Source: an uncultured Algimonas sp. | GTDB taxonomy: Bacteria; Pseudomonadota; Alphaproteobacteria; Caulobacterales; Maricaulaceae | Reading direction: 5' to 3' | DNA length: 64,000 bases | Assembly (NCBI RefSeq): GCF_947498175.1 | Contig: NZ_CANMJB010000003.1 | Span: 1-64,000 of the forward strand | In this document: positions 17,430 to 26,280 of the stretch, piece after piece | Layout: each line of letters opens with the position of its first letter | Position numbering within the stretch: the first letter of the stretch is position 1 | Notes under the pieces: generated by a model | What the model was told of the DNA's origin: nothing | Databases searched by the model: none | The model's input: the letters and a program-made list of their open reading frames with translations, nothing else | Made by a program: the position numbers and the translations under genes

Positions 17430-18659
17430 CGCCAGAAGCGCCGGGATAAGCCCCAGGCAAGCCGCCACGCCCGTCACGACGGCGATCACCCCCAGATCGT
17501 AGAGACCCGGTACGCGGGCGATCCCGCCCATGTTGAACCGCGCTTCCAGAAGCGGGCGGAACAGGGCCAGTCCGCCATAGAGCAGGGCGATGCCGAGCCC
17601 GGCGCCGATCATGGCCAGCAATGACGCTTCGCTGACCAGCAGCGCAACGATATGGCGCCCCTTCGCCCCGACGGAGCGCAGGATCGCCATCTCCCGTCGC
17701 CGTTCGTTCAAGCTGGTCAGGATCGACGTCAGGATGCCGATCAGCCCGACCGCCACGACGAAACCCGCGATCGCCGCCAGGGCGCGTTCCACGACCGAAA
17801 CGATGTTCCAGAGCTGGCTCAATGCCACGCCGGGAATGACCGCCTGCAACGGCTCGCTGGCGTAGCGGTTGAGGTCGCGCTGCAATCGCAGCGTCTGCAC
17901 GCGCGACTTCGCCCCGACCAGGATCGCGGTGATCGATTCCGGCGTCAGCCGCATCTGCCGCAACCGTTCGGGCGTCGCCAACCGGCTCATCGGCGTCGGC
18001 GTGCCGTCCTGCCAGCCCATATGGATGGCTTCGATCGCGCCGAGGCTGACGTAAAGCGACCGGTCGACCGGCGTCCCTGTCGGCGCCAGCACGCCGGTCA
18101 CGCGGAACGGCTTGTCGTCATGATTGACGAAGCTAGTCGCGCCGAGCCCGTGCGACAGGGTCAGGGTCGTGCCGACGCGGTAATCCAGTTCCCGCGCGAC
18201 CTGCGCGCCCAGCACGACGTCGAACAGATCGTCGAACAGCACCCCGTCCGCCAACGCGATTTCCTGCGAACGGCCATAGCGGTAATGGGCGAAATAAGCG
18301 TCCGTCGTGCCGACCACGCGGTAGCCGCGGTGCGAGTCGCCGAGGCTGATCGGTACGGTCCAGCCGACATCCGGCCGGGCCGCGATTTCCTCATAGGTTG
18401 CCCAAGTGACGTTATTGGTCGGGTTGCCGATCTGGAAGACGGAATAGAGCACGAGATTGATCGGACTGGAGCGCGCGCCGACGATCAGGTCGGTCTCGGT
18501 GATGGTGCGCTCGAAGCTCGTCCGCGCACCTTGGCGAATGGATTCGACGGCCGCGAACAGCATGACGGCCGTCGCGATCGACAAGATCGTCAGCAAGGCC
18601 GTCATGCGCCGTGCCCAGAGCGAGCGCAGGGCCAGTCGGATGATGGTGAACCCGCTCAC
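17388..18659 (-). CDS. ABC transporter permease, FtsX/MacB type (zinc-associated)
   Basis: A 423-aa permease with one N-terminal helix (about residues 17-38), a large periplasmic domain and three C-terminal helices (about 285-305, 335-365 and 385-410), the FtsX-like layout. It follows the ATPase gene with a 4-bp overlap. With the ATPase and the DUF3299 and DUF2796 lipoproteins it forms a four-gene operon that resembles, from memory, the zinc-regulated zrg genes of Vibrio cholerae. It probably moves or extracts metal or lipoprotein cargo at the inner membrane. Confidence 0.87.
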   Translation of the reverse strand: MSGFTIIRLALRSLWARRMTALLTILSIATAVMLFAAVESIRQGARTSFERTITETDLIVGARSSPINLVLYSVFQIGNPTNNVTWATYEEIAARPDVGWTVPISLGDSHRGYRVVGTTDAYFAHYRYGRSQEIALADGVLFDDLFDVVLGAQVARELDYRVGTTLTLSHGLGATSFVNHDDKPFRVTGVLAPTGTPVDRSLYVSLGAIEAIHMGWQDGTPTPMSRLATPERLRQMRLTPESITAILVGAKSRVQTLRLQRDLNRYASEPLQAVIPGVALSQLWNIVSVVERALAAIAGFVVAVGLIGILTSILTSLNERRREMAILRSVGAKGRHIVALLVSEASLLAMIGAGLGIALLYGGLALFRPLLEARFNMGGIARVPGLYDLGVIAVVTGVAACLGLIPALLALRRSLADGLSVRF

Positions 18660-19357
18660 GCCGCCTGCGCCTTCTCTGGTCCGGTCAGTTCCGCCATGTC
18701 TACGGCCCGGTCGAAATGTCCGGCCAGGGTGGCGTCGTGGCTGACGAAAAGAAGGCTGGAACCGAAGCGCTTTCGCTGCGCATCGAGCAGGGTGATGAAA
18801 CGGTCGCGATTGTCATGGTCCAAAGCCGAGGTCGGCTCGTCGGCGACGATCAGGTCAGGCCCGCCGATCAGGGCGCGCGCCACCGCGACCCGTTGCTGTT
18901 GCCCGACGCTGAGTTCGCTGACCGGCCGGTCGAGCTCCCGGTCCGTCAGGCCCAGCGCGGTCACGAGCTTGCGCGCGGCCGTGTCCGGGCTCATGTCCAG
19001 ACGGCGTCTGCGGCGGGCGGAAAACCGGCAGGGCAGAGCGGCATTGCCGAGCACAGACAGATAGGGCAGCAGGTTGAACTGCTGGAAGATGATGCCGAGA
19101 TGATCGACCCGCGCCGCATCGCGCTTGGCACCGGACAGGGTCGTGAGATCGGTTCCGCACAGCGATATCCGGCCCGAACGCGGCACGAGTATGCCGCCGA
19201 TCAGGCCCAGCAGCGTGCTCTTGCCCGTGCCGGAGGCCCCGCGCAGGAACACGCTTTCACCCGGCGCGACGCAAAAGCGGTCGATATCGATCAGCGTGTC
19301 GCCCGGAGCGTAGCCGAAAGTGACGTCCTGCAACGACAGGACGGGCTCAGCACTCAT
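18656..19357 (-). CDS. ABC transporter ATP-binding protein, LolD/MacB type
   Basis: A 233-aa ATPase. Walker A is GASGTGKSTLLGLIGG (about residue 40), the signature is LSVGQQQRVAVARAL, Walker B is LIVADEPTSALD and the H-loop is FVSHD. The length and the LSVGQQQRVA signature place it in the LolD/MacB/FtsE group that pairs with FtsX-like permeases, which follows here. It is part of the putative zinc operon. Confidence 0.9.
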   Translation of the reverse strand: MSAEPVLSLQDVTFGYAPGDTLIDIDRFCVAPGESVFLRGASGTGKSTLLGLIGGILVPRSGRISLCGTDLTTLSGAKRDAARVDHLGIIFQQFNLLPYLSVLGNAALPCRFSARRRRRLDMSPDTAARKLVTALGLTDRELDRPVSELSVGQQQRVAVARALIGGPDLIVADEPTSALDHDNRDRFITLLDAQRKRFGSSLLFVSHDATLAGHFDRAVDMAELTGPEKAQAA

Positions 19358-19362
19358 GAGGT

Positions 19363-20121
19363 TCAGTATTCATAGGGCTCGAGCGAGGCCAACTTCAGCT
19401 CATAGGCGCTATTGGCCATGTCCGTGTCGAACCGGCCCGTCTTCATCTCGCCTTCCAGCCAGACGGGTTCGTAGATGTCAGGGATCTGGGCCGGCGGTTC
19501 GGCCGTGACGAAAACGATCTGATTGGGCGGCGGCGGCGGCGAATGCAGGCAGGCGCCGAAGTAAGGCACGAGCAGAAACTCGCGGTGCTCGGCATCGACG
19601 CTGAAATCCAGCGGCACGATATAGCCGGGCAGGCGCACTTGCATGCCGTCCAGATCATCGACCACGTTGAACGTGCCGATCTGCGTCATCGTGTCCAAGT
19701 CGCTGCCTTCGTCGATGGCTGTCAGGTCGAATTCCTCGGCCTCCTCCAGCATGGAGGATAGCGGCGCTTGGGTCGCGGCCATGCGCGCCTCGAGTTCGGC
19801 GAAGAAATCGGCATAGAGCTCGGCCAGCTTCTCCTCTTCGCCCGCCGGCATCAGGTCTTCCCACGCCAGGACGGTCGCGCCGTCCTCGGAGGCGACTGGT
19901 TCGTCTCCGGCGTCGTTCTCGGTCCCGGCATCGGTCCGGCTCGCCGGGCGTGTGGCGGTCGCTTCCGGGGACACGGTTTCGTCGGCGCGCTGCACGGCTT
20001 CCGAATTGGCCGTTTCGACGACACGCTCCAGCGGCGTGTCGTCCTCGACCACCGCGTCGCTCTCGGCGCAGGCCGCCAGCATGAGAAGGGCCGCGCCCGT
20101 CAGAAGGAGTCGTGTGTTCAT
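19363..20121 (-). CDS. DUF3299-domain lipoprotein of the zinc operon
   Basis: A 252-aa lipoprotein. The lipobox is LMLAAC (Cys near residue 18), followed by a long acidic linker rich in Glu/Asp/Thr and a C-terminal DUF3299 domain from about residue 150. The domain shows LPGYIVPLDF, LVPYFGACLH and PPPPPNQIV. DUF3299 proteins are found with DUF2796 proteins and MacB-like ABC genes. The function is unknown. It sits three bases after the DUF2796 gene. Confidence 0.82.
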   Translation of the reverse strand: MNTRLLLTGAALLMLAACAESDAVVEDDTPLERVVETANSEAVQRADETVSPEATATRPASRTDAGTENDAGDEPVASEDGATVLAWEDLMPAGEEEKLAELYADFFAELEARMAATQAPLSSMLEEAEEFDLTAIDEGSDLDTMTQIGTFNVVDDLDGMQVRLPGYIVPLDFSVDAEHREFLLVPYFGACLHSPPPPPNQIVFVTAEPPAQIPDIYEPVWLEGEMKTGRFDTDMANSAYELKLASLEPYEY

Positions 20122-20124
20122 GGC

Positions 20125-20940
20125 CTATCCGTCCAGGGCGATGCGCCGTTCGTCGCGCGTGACAGTCCGGCTCGTCTGTCGCGACGGGCCGAGATAGACA
20201 AGGTCCAATTCGGTCAGCTCCTCGAATGCGGCGAAGAGCTCCAATTCCAGCATGCCAAGCCGGTCCGGTCGTTCGCACACGAACTGATAGCTCAGCAATG
20301 CGTCGCGGTGGGCGTGTTCGTGATCGTGATCGTGATCGTGATCGGCCTCATCTTCATGATCATGATCCGTCGCGTCGTCATGGTGGTGACCATGGTCCGT
20401 GTCATGTTCGTGATCCGCATCATGCGTCTCGTCATGATCGTGATCGTGATCCGCATCATCATGGCCTGTTTGCGCGAACAGATCGACACGCTGTGCGGGC
20501 TGCGCCGTGCATCCGGCCTCCGCATCGAACCGGAACAGGGTTTCGGGTCGGGCCAATATCTCTTGGGCCTCACGGACGGCGGCGTGCTGCGCCTCGGTTT
20601 CGGGCGCATGTTCGAAGCCCAGCAGGTTATGGAGCGGCGTTTCGAGCTCGATGGCCAGGTTGCGGCCGTCCAGCGCCAGCGCCAGCGAGGCGAGTCCGTG
20701 AACATGGCTGTCGGCTTGCCGGATTTCGGGCTCGGACGGCTCGGCCGCTTGCGGATCGGGCCGGACTTCCGGCGCAGGCTCGGACGCCTCCGTCGCCACG
20801 GGATCGGTTTGTGAAGCATCCGCCGGAACCTCCCTTTCGGCGGCGTCCGAACAACCCGCCAACAAGAGAACCAACCCCGTCGCCGACAGGGCGCGCGCCC
20901 TCCCTTGCCAACGATCCATCCACCATAAATCCATATCCAT
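20125..20940 (-). CDS. DUF2796 His-rich lipoprotein (ZrgA-like zinc-binding protein)
   Basis: A lipoprotein of up to 271 aa. The lipobox is VLLLAGC (Cys near 29), followed by an acidic linker and a DUF2796-type domain with ADSHVHGLASLALAL. A striking His/Asp run (about residues 160-220, units such as DHDHDHD) is a likely zinc-trapping loop. The C-terminal part resumes the domain fold. ATG 20940, 20934 and 20919 are all possible starts and none has a strong ribosome site. The tRNA-Leu(UAG) lies 58 bp upstream on the same strand. Confidence 0.82.
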   Translation of the reverse strand: MDMDLWWMDRWQGRARALSATGLVLLLAGCSDAAEREVPADASQTDPVATEASEPAPEVRPDPQAAEPSEPEIRQADSHVHGLASLALALDGRNLAIELETPLHNLLGFEHAPETEAQHAAVREAQEILARPETLFRFDAEAGCTAQPAQRVDLFAQTGHDDADHDHDHDETHDADHEHDTDHGHHHDDATDHDHEDEADHDHDHDHEHAHRDALLSYQFVCERPDRLGMLELELFAAFEELTELDLVYLGPSRQTSRTVTRDERRIALDG

Positions 20941-20997
20941 GTTACGGAGTTACGACGCCGCAGCGTTCTGTGCAATACAGGGAGTCAGATTTCCGGA

Positions 20998-21083
<86 letters not shown>

Positions 21084-21140
21084 ACGGTGCGTCGGCGCGC
21101 GCGCTTAGTCCGAAGGGAGCGGAGCCGTCAACGGGGGGCG

Positions 21141-22595
21141 TCAGCTCTTTCGCGCGGTCATCGGCGCGCGGTTGAGCGCCCAGTAGCGCGCCGCCAGACC
21201 CGACAGCATGTTGGACACGGCGATGCCGACGAAGGCGCCGAACAGACCGTAGGTCCAGGCACCGATCGCGACGAGCGGGGCATAGAGAATGAGCGATCGG
21301 AGGAAGGTGAAGACGAAACCGTATTTCGGCCGCCCCAACGCGTTGAAGCCCGCCGCCGTGACGAAGACGAAGCCGTAGGCGAAGACCGTGACGGGCACGA
21401 TGTAGAAATAGGGCACCGCCATCTCGATCAGGGCCGGGTCGTTGGAGAATAGCGACAGGAGCGGCCGGGCCGCCAAAGCCAGCACGACGGCCATCAACGT
21501 GCTCCAGATGAGGCAGATCTTGTAAGAGACGCCAAACGCTTCGCGCACCCGGTCGGTCCGTCCCGCGCCGCCGTTCTGGCCCGTGACGGACCCGATGCAG
21601 GCCGACAGGGCGTAGAGCAGCCCGACCGACAATAGTTCCAGCCGCGAGGCGAGGCTGAACGCGGCCAGCCCGACTTCGGAAGTCAGGCGCGTGACGGCCA
21701 CAGTCGCGAAGAACGTGCCGACCGGCACGATGATGTTCGTGCCCATGGCCGGGACACCGACCGCCGCGATCGTCGCCCAGGCATGGCGCAACGTGGCGAT
21801 CGTGATCCCTCTGAAATGCACCGCATCGCGCACGAAGCGCACCAGATAGAGCCCGTACAGGGCCGCGACGCCGTTGCCGATCACGGTGGCCAGAGCCGCG
21901 CCCGCCACCTCCATGCGCGGAAACGGCCCGATGCCGAAAATCAGGAACGGATCGATCGCCATGTTCAGAAGCGCGCCCAGGATCATGATCGAGGACGGCA
22001 GCAACGCTTCGCCGTGGGCGCGCAGCGTATTGTTGCACATGGACGCGACCGAAACGATCACCAGACCAGGCAGAGAGATCGCCAGATAGGACAGCGCGCC
22101 CGCGCGCACGTCTCCGCTCGCCCCCATCAGCCGCGTCACGCTCGGCACGGCGAGGATCATCAGCGTGACCAGCACGCTCATCACCAGCAACCCGAACAGG
22201 ATCGCGGCCGCGCCGTGGCGCTGCGCACGATCGGTTTCGCCCTCGCCCAATGCGCGGCTGATCGCGCTCATCGTGCCGGCGCCGAGTCCGATATTGGCGC
22301 TGTTGCCGATGAAGGTCAGCGGGAAGGCGATCCCCAGCGCGGCCAGCGCGATGGTCCCGGCCTTGGGATTTTCCTCCCCGCCGAGATTGCCGAGGAAGAA
22401 ACTGTCCACCAGTCCGGTGCTGATCAGGGCGATCACGGCCAGGCTGAACGGGCCGAGCATGCGCAATATGTGGCCCTGGATCGAGCCTTGGGTCAGGTCC
22501 ACCCGGGCGCCTGATCGCTTGGCGGCAACGTCCGGACCTGCGCCCGCCGCCGGTTTCGTGCCGGTCGTCGCCTCTGTCGGTGTGGAAGAATTCAC
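21141..22595 (-). CDS. MATE-family multidrug/metabolite exporter
   Basis: About 484 aa with 12 predicted membrane helices in two related halves (helix 1 near DLTQGSIQGHILRMLGPF). This is the NorM/DinF-type fold, which uses Na+ or H+ to expel cationic drugs or metabolites. I chose GTG 22595 (MNSSTPTEATTG). ATG 22637 is an alternative, and upstream residues to 22796 look non-homologous. It is divergent from the ferritin-like operon, with the tandem GGAACGTTCC repeats in the spacer. Confidence 0.87.
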   Translation of the reverse strand: MNSSTPTEATTGTKPAAGAGPDVAAKRSGARVDLTQGSIQGHILRMLGPFSLAVIALISTGLVDSFFLGNLGGEENPKAGTIALAALGIAFPLTFIGNSANIGLGAGTMSAISRALGEGETDRAQRHGAAAILFGLLVMSVLVTLMILAVPSVTRLMGASGDVRAGALSYLAISLPGLVIVSVASMCNNTLRAHGEALLPSSIMILGALLNMAIDPFLIFGIGPFPRMEVAGAALATVIGNGVAALYGLYLVRFVRDAVHFRGITIATLRHAWATIAAVGVPAMGTNIIVPVGTFFATVAVTRLTSEVGLAAFSLASRLELLSVGLLYALSACIGSVTGQNGGAGRTDRVREAFGVSYKICLIWSTLMAVVLALAARPLLSLFSNDPALIEMAVPYFYIVPVTVFAYGFVFVTAAGFNALGRPKYGFVFTFLRSLILYAPLVAIGAWTYGLFGAFVGIAVSNMLSGLAARYWALNRAPMTARKS

Positions 22596-22737
22596 GCCCC
22601 GGCATGCACCGAAAGCGTATCCGGCGATAGCCATTCCGCGTGACAAAGCCGTGAGCGGCCTGGCGGCCGCAATCCGCTCCTGAGCCTGCCCCCGCAACCT
22701 GCAAGGGACAGGCGCGTTGTTATGGGCGGACACATTG

Positions 22738-22769
22738 CAGGAACGTTCCGGGGCAGGAACGTTCCGGGG
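22738..22769. repeat. Tandem 16-bp repeat carrying GGAACGTTCC palindromes
   Basis: Two exact head-to-tail copies of CAGGAACGTTCCGGGG lie at 22738-22753 and 22754-22769. Each contains the 10-bp perfect palindrome GGAACGTTCC. The array ends 29 bp before the ferritin-like gene and faces the MATE gene on the other side. It looks like a pair of operator sites. GGAAC and CGTT words 15 bp apart also resemble an EcfG promoter, but the spacing is one base short of the usual range. Confidence 0.6.
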
Positions 22770-22798
22770 ACGGCCCGCGCGAAGACAAGGCGGCACGC

Positions 22799-24160
22799 AT
22801 GGATCGACTCGACAAGAACGAACGCGGCAGAGACCGGTCCGGCACGGACGAAGAACACCCCGTAGAAGGCATCCCGGTCATGGGCGCGGGCCACATCACC
22901 TCGCGCGAACAGTTGATCGGCATGCTGGGCGAGGCCGCGGAAGTCGAACACACGCTGATGTGCACCTATCTCTATGCGGCCTTCTCGCTGAAGACGGAGG
23001 AAGCGGACGGGCTGACGGCGCGGCAGCTGGACGCCGTGCGGCGCTGGCGCGCCTCGATCATCCGCGTCGCGGTCGAGGAGATGAGCCACCTGGCCATCGT
23101 CGCCAACCTGTCGGTCGCGGTCGGGGGCCCGGCCCATTTCAACCGGCTGAACTTCCCCATCGCGCCGGGCCCTCTGCCCGCCGCCATGTGCGTGCGCCTG
23201 GCCCGGTTCACGCCGGACACGCTGCAGCATTTCATCTTCCTGGAACGTCCGCTCGACAGCGACGAGCCCGATGGGGAAGGTTTTGGCGGCGACCGCGACT
23301 ATGAACGCGGTCCCCTGCCCGAAACGCAGCTCATGCCCGTGACCTATGATTACGAAACGGTCGGCGAGCTGTACGACACGATCGTGCGCAGTCTCGAGAC
23401 GCTGCAGGAGCGCTACGGCGCCGGACATCTGTTCGTCGGCGACAAGTCGCGCCAGGTCGGCCCCGACATCACGCCTCTGCCCGGCTTGATGACGATCTGC
23501 AATCTCGATGATGCCAGACAGGCGGTCGAGATCATCAAGGAACAGGGGGAGGGCGCGGACCACCATACGGATAACAGCCATTTCGACCGCTTCTGCAAGA
23601 TCCGCAGCGAATGGCGCGACCTGCTCGCCGACGATCCCGACTTCATCCCGGCACGTCCCGTCGCGGACAATCCCGTCATGCGGCGCCCGCCCACGCCCGA
23701 CGGCAAGGTCTGGATCACCCATCACGACGCGGCGCAGGTGCTGGATCTGGCCAATGCGCTCTACGTGCAGCAGCTGCGCCTGCTGAGCCAGGCTTTCGGC
23801 CGTCCGGAAACGGGGCCGGGCGACCCGTACGAGAAGCGCGTCCTCGTCAATGCGGCGACCGACCTGATGCATGCCATGACCCCGGCGGCCGAAGCGCTGA
23901 CCACGTATCCGGCCCATGACGGGGCGGACTGCCATGCGGGCATGAGCTTTGCCATGGTCCGGGGGTTGGCCCCGCTGCCGATGGGCACGGAATGGCAGGT
24001 GCTGAACTGCCGCTTCAACGAACTGGTCGAAGGCGGGGCGGCGATGCGCGGCCTGCATCCCAAGGTGGACCGCTCGCTCGACATGCTAGAGGGGGTCGCG
24101 CAGACGTTCGCGCGCCATGTCGCGATCATCTGCGGCGCAGATGCGGAGCGCGCGGCGTGA
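22799..24160 (+). CDS. Ferritin-like domain protein (VioB-type di-iron fold)
   Basis: A 453-aa protein. The first 190 residues form a ferritin-like four-helix domain: EVEHTLMCTYLYAAF carries Glu-x2-His and VEEMSHLAIVANL carries Glu-x2-x-His, the expected di-iron ligands. This matches the ferritin-like domain found in VioB-type iminophenyl-pyruvate dimer synthases. The C-terminal half has no obvious second domain. It overlaps the downstream CDGSH gene by 4 bp. There is no violacein-type biosynthetic neighbourhood, so a stress or oxidase role is more likely than pigment synthesis. Confidence 0.8.
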   Translation: MDRLDKNERGRDRSGTDEEHPVEGIPVMGAGHITSREQLIGMLGEAAEVEHTLMCTYLYAAFSLKTEEADGLTARQLDAVRRWRASIIRVAVEEMSHLAIVANLSVAVGGPAHFNRLNFPIAPGPLPAAMCVRLARFTPDTLQHFIFLERPLDSDEPDGEGFGGDRDYERGPLPETQLMPVTYDYETVGELYDTIVRSLETLQERYGAGHLFVGDKSRQVGPDITPLPGLMTICNLDDARQAVEIIKEQGEGADHHTDNSHFDRFCKIRSEWRDLLADDPDFIPARPVADNPVMRRPPTPDGKVWITHHDAAQVLDLANALYVQQLRLLSQAFGRPETGPGDPYEKRVLVNAATDLMHAMTPAAEALTTYPAHDGADCHAGMSFAMVRGLAPLPMGTEWQVLNCRFNELVEGGAAMRGLHPKVDRSLDMLEGVAQTFARHVAIICGADAERAA

Positions 24161-24870
24161 GCGGTCCCGATTACACCCCGGCCATCGAGCGCATCGTCGG
24201 CGAGGGCACGGAGCGCATCGAGGGCGAGGACGTCGTCCTGTGGTTCGACGGATCGCGCTGCATCCATGCCCGCTACTGCGTGACGGGCGCGCCGAAGACC
24301 TTCCTCGCCAATGTCGAGGGCGACTGGCTCTATCCCGACAAGACCGACGCCGAACATCTCGTCCACATCGCCAAGCAATGTCCGTCCGGCGCGATCCAGA
24401 TCGAACGGCGCGACGACGGCCCCGACGAGGTGCCGCCGCAGGTCAATACGGCCCGCATCTATGAAAACGGCCCCTATGCCGTGAACGCCGAAATCATTCT
24501 GGACGGCCAGCCCGCCGGGACGCGGCGCGTGCTGTGCCGCTGCGGGCTCAGTTCCGAGAAGCCCTATTGCGACGGCTCGCATAAAGGCGACGCAGAGGGC
24601 GGCGTGGAGCCGTTCGCCGCATCCGGCGAACCGGTAACGCGCGACATGACCGCGCTGGACGTGCGCGGCGGACCGCTGCGCATCGATCCGCAAATGGACG
24701 GTCCGCTGATGGTGTCCGGCCCGCTGGAGATCCTCACGGGCACGGGCCGCGGCGTGGAACGGACGCAGACCTGCCGCCTGTGCCGCTGCGGGGCGAGCGC
24801 CAACAAACCCTTCTGCGATGGCAGTCATGCGCGCATCGGCTTCCGCACGGAGCCGCCGCAGCGATTCTGA
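24157..24870 (+). CDS. CDGSH iron-sulfur protein with divergent 4Fe-4S domain
   Basis: A 237-aa protein with a GTG start overlapping the previous stop. An N-terminal divergent ferredoxin-like domain has CIHARYC and CPSGAI. Two CDGSH-type 2Fe-2S modules follow: CRCGLSSEKPYCDGSH near 130 and CRCGASANKPFCDGSH near 215. Each keeps the 3-Cys/1-His ligand set. The combination suggests an electron-transfer or cluster-transfer partner for the ferritin-like protein encoded just upstream. The next gene's ATG overlaps its stop. Confidence 0.88.
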   Translation: MSGPDYTPAIERIVGEGTERIEGEDVVLWFDGSRCIHARYCVTGAPKTFLANVEGDWLYPDKTDAEHLVHIAKQCPSGAIQIERRDDGPDEVPPQVNTARIYENGPYAVNAEIILDGQPAGTRRVLCRCGLSSEKPYCDGSHKGDAEGGVEPFAASGEPVTRDMTALDVRGGPLRIDPQMDGPLMVSGPLEILTGTGRGVERTQTCRLCRCGASANKPFCDGSHARIGFRTEPPQRF

Positions 24871-25808
24871 TGGCCCGTCATCCGACCCGGCATCTTACCG
24901 TCATCGGCGACATTCACGGCGAAGCGGACCTGCTTGATAGGCTGCTTGCGCGGATCGACGACGATTTCGGGTCAGATGACGATGGCCTGGATGACGACAG
25001 CCATGACGACGACAGCCGAGGCGACGAGCTCGTCTTCATCGGCGACCTGGTCGACCGGGGCCATGACAATCGCGGCGTTGTCGAAACCGTGCGCGCCTTG
25101 GTCAGGGCGGGCCGCGCGACCTGTCTGATGGGCAATCACGAACTGAACGCCGTGCTGTTCCACACGCGCGGACCGGACGGCGCCCCCCTGCGCGAGCATT
25201 CTGCCAAGACATTTGCACAGCACGCGGCCTTCCTGCGCGACTATCCGGTCGGCGCGCCGGAAACGGCCGATGTGATCGGCTGGTTCGCGCGCCTGCCGCT
25301 CTTTCACGAGACGCACGGCCTCCGCCTCGTCCATGCCGAATGGCACGCTGGCACGATCGACTATTTGCGCGGCATCTGCGACCGCGAAGGCCGCCTGCCG
25401 CCGGACTGGACGGACCGCTGGCCGCGCGACGCCGCCTTGCGCGCGGCGGTCGAACGCGTGACCAAGGGCACGCGCTTCCCCCTGCCGGAGGGCCGGACCT
25501 ATACGGACAAGACCGGCTTTATCCGCGACACGGCGCGCCTGGCCTGGTGGGACGCGGCCGGGGCGTCCGACCTCGCCGCGCAGATCGCCGGGCCGTCCGA
25601 CCGCAAGGCTTTGGGCGATGGCGTCCCACCCCTCGACACGGACGCCGCCTATCCGGCGGACGCGCCGACGGTCGTCTTCGGCCATTACGGCCTGGACGAC
25701 GACACCCCCTACCGCGCCCCCAACGTCGTCTGCACCGACTTCACCCGCCGCGCCGGCGGACCGCTGACGGCATGGCGAACGGATGGGAGGTGGGTGCAGG
25801 TCAGATAA
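24870..25808 (+). CDS. Calcineurin-like metallophosphatase with acidic insert
   Basis: A 312-aa PPP-type phosphoesterase with the full metal motif series: GDIHGE (about 13), GDLVDRG (about 58), GNHELN (about 90), HAEWH (about 150) and FGHYGL (about 273). Between the first two motifs lies an Asp-rich insert (roughly residues 30-52, repeats of DDD/DDS) built from short repeated codon blocks. It may be a Ser/Thr or Ap4A-type phosphatase like PrpA/ApaH; the sequence alone does not decide. It is third in the ferritin-CDGSH operon (ATG overlaps TGA). Confidence 0.85.
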   Translation: MARHPTRHLTVIGDIHGEADLLDRLLARIDDDFGSDDDGLDDDSHDDDSRGDELVFIGDLVDRGHDNRGVVETVRALVRAGRATCLMGNHELNAVLFHTRGPDGAPLREHSAKTFAQHAAFLRDYPVGAPETADVIGWFARLPLFHETHGLRLVHAEWHAGTIDYLRGICDREGRLPPDWTDRWPRDAALRAAVERVTKGTRFPLPEGRTYTDKTGFIRDTARLAWWDAAGASDLAAQIAGPSDRKALGDGVPPLDTDAAYPADAPTVVFGHYGLDDDTPYRAPNVVCTDFTRRAGGPLTAWRTDGRWVQVR

Positions 25809-26280
25809 GATGGGCTCTTTAAATTTGCGTCCTGCATGCGCGTCTGAGACCGACGCAGCCGGTCGTCGCAAAGCTCGTCGGCCCGACGTTCGTCCCAAAG
25901 GACGATAAAGGGAACACTGCGCCGAAAGCTCAAACGGCCGTTCGCCCATCCAATATCCCCACAATCCTCATTCCGGGCTTGATCCGGGATCCATCTCCCA
26001 ACGGTTCCAGCCAGCCCGACCGTCCCGTAGTGGACCCCAGGTCGAACCCGGCGATGAAGATCCTGAAAACGGACTGTCGGTCGCAAAAGCGGGTGGCGGA
26101 AATACAGTGATGTGGCGTCGGAGAGCCATGGTTGGAGTCGCGTGACAGGAGAAGCGAGTCGTCCCGGCCGACGCCCCTGCGACCGGTCCGCCCGATAACG
26201 GCAAGCACGGTCGGTCGGCCTGTCGACCCAACTTGGCGGTCGTTCCGAAACAATTCCTCCGGTCCAGCCGTATCCATCCC
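25809..26280. repeat. 472-bp intergenic region with dispersed-repeat-like element
   Basis: No convincing gene is present. Around 25967-26060 the sequence TTCCGGGCTTGATCCGGGAT, followed by ccatctccc and a later CCCAGGTCGAACCCGGCGATGA, closely resembles the intergenic repeat scattered through many alphaproteobacterial genomes (a CCGG-N7-CCGG imperfect palindrome). Only one copy is visible in this window. It separates the phosphatase operon from the photolyase gene. Confidence 0.45.

Noticed and set aside
20310-20460. Short GTGATC/ATGATC repeats that at first look like a repeat array
   Set aside because: They are codons for the His/Asp-rich loop of the DUF2796 lipoprotein. There are no unique spacers as in a CRISPR array.
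22740-22763. GGAAC ... CGTT as an EcfG promoter before the ferritin-like gene
   Set aside because: The spacer is 15 bp, outside the usual 16-17, and the words are explained by the tandem palindromic repeat.
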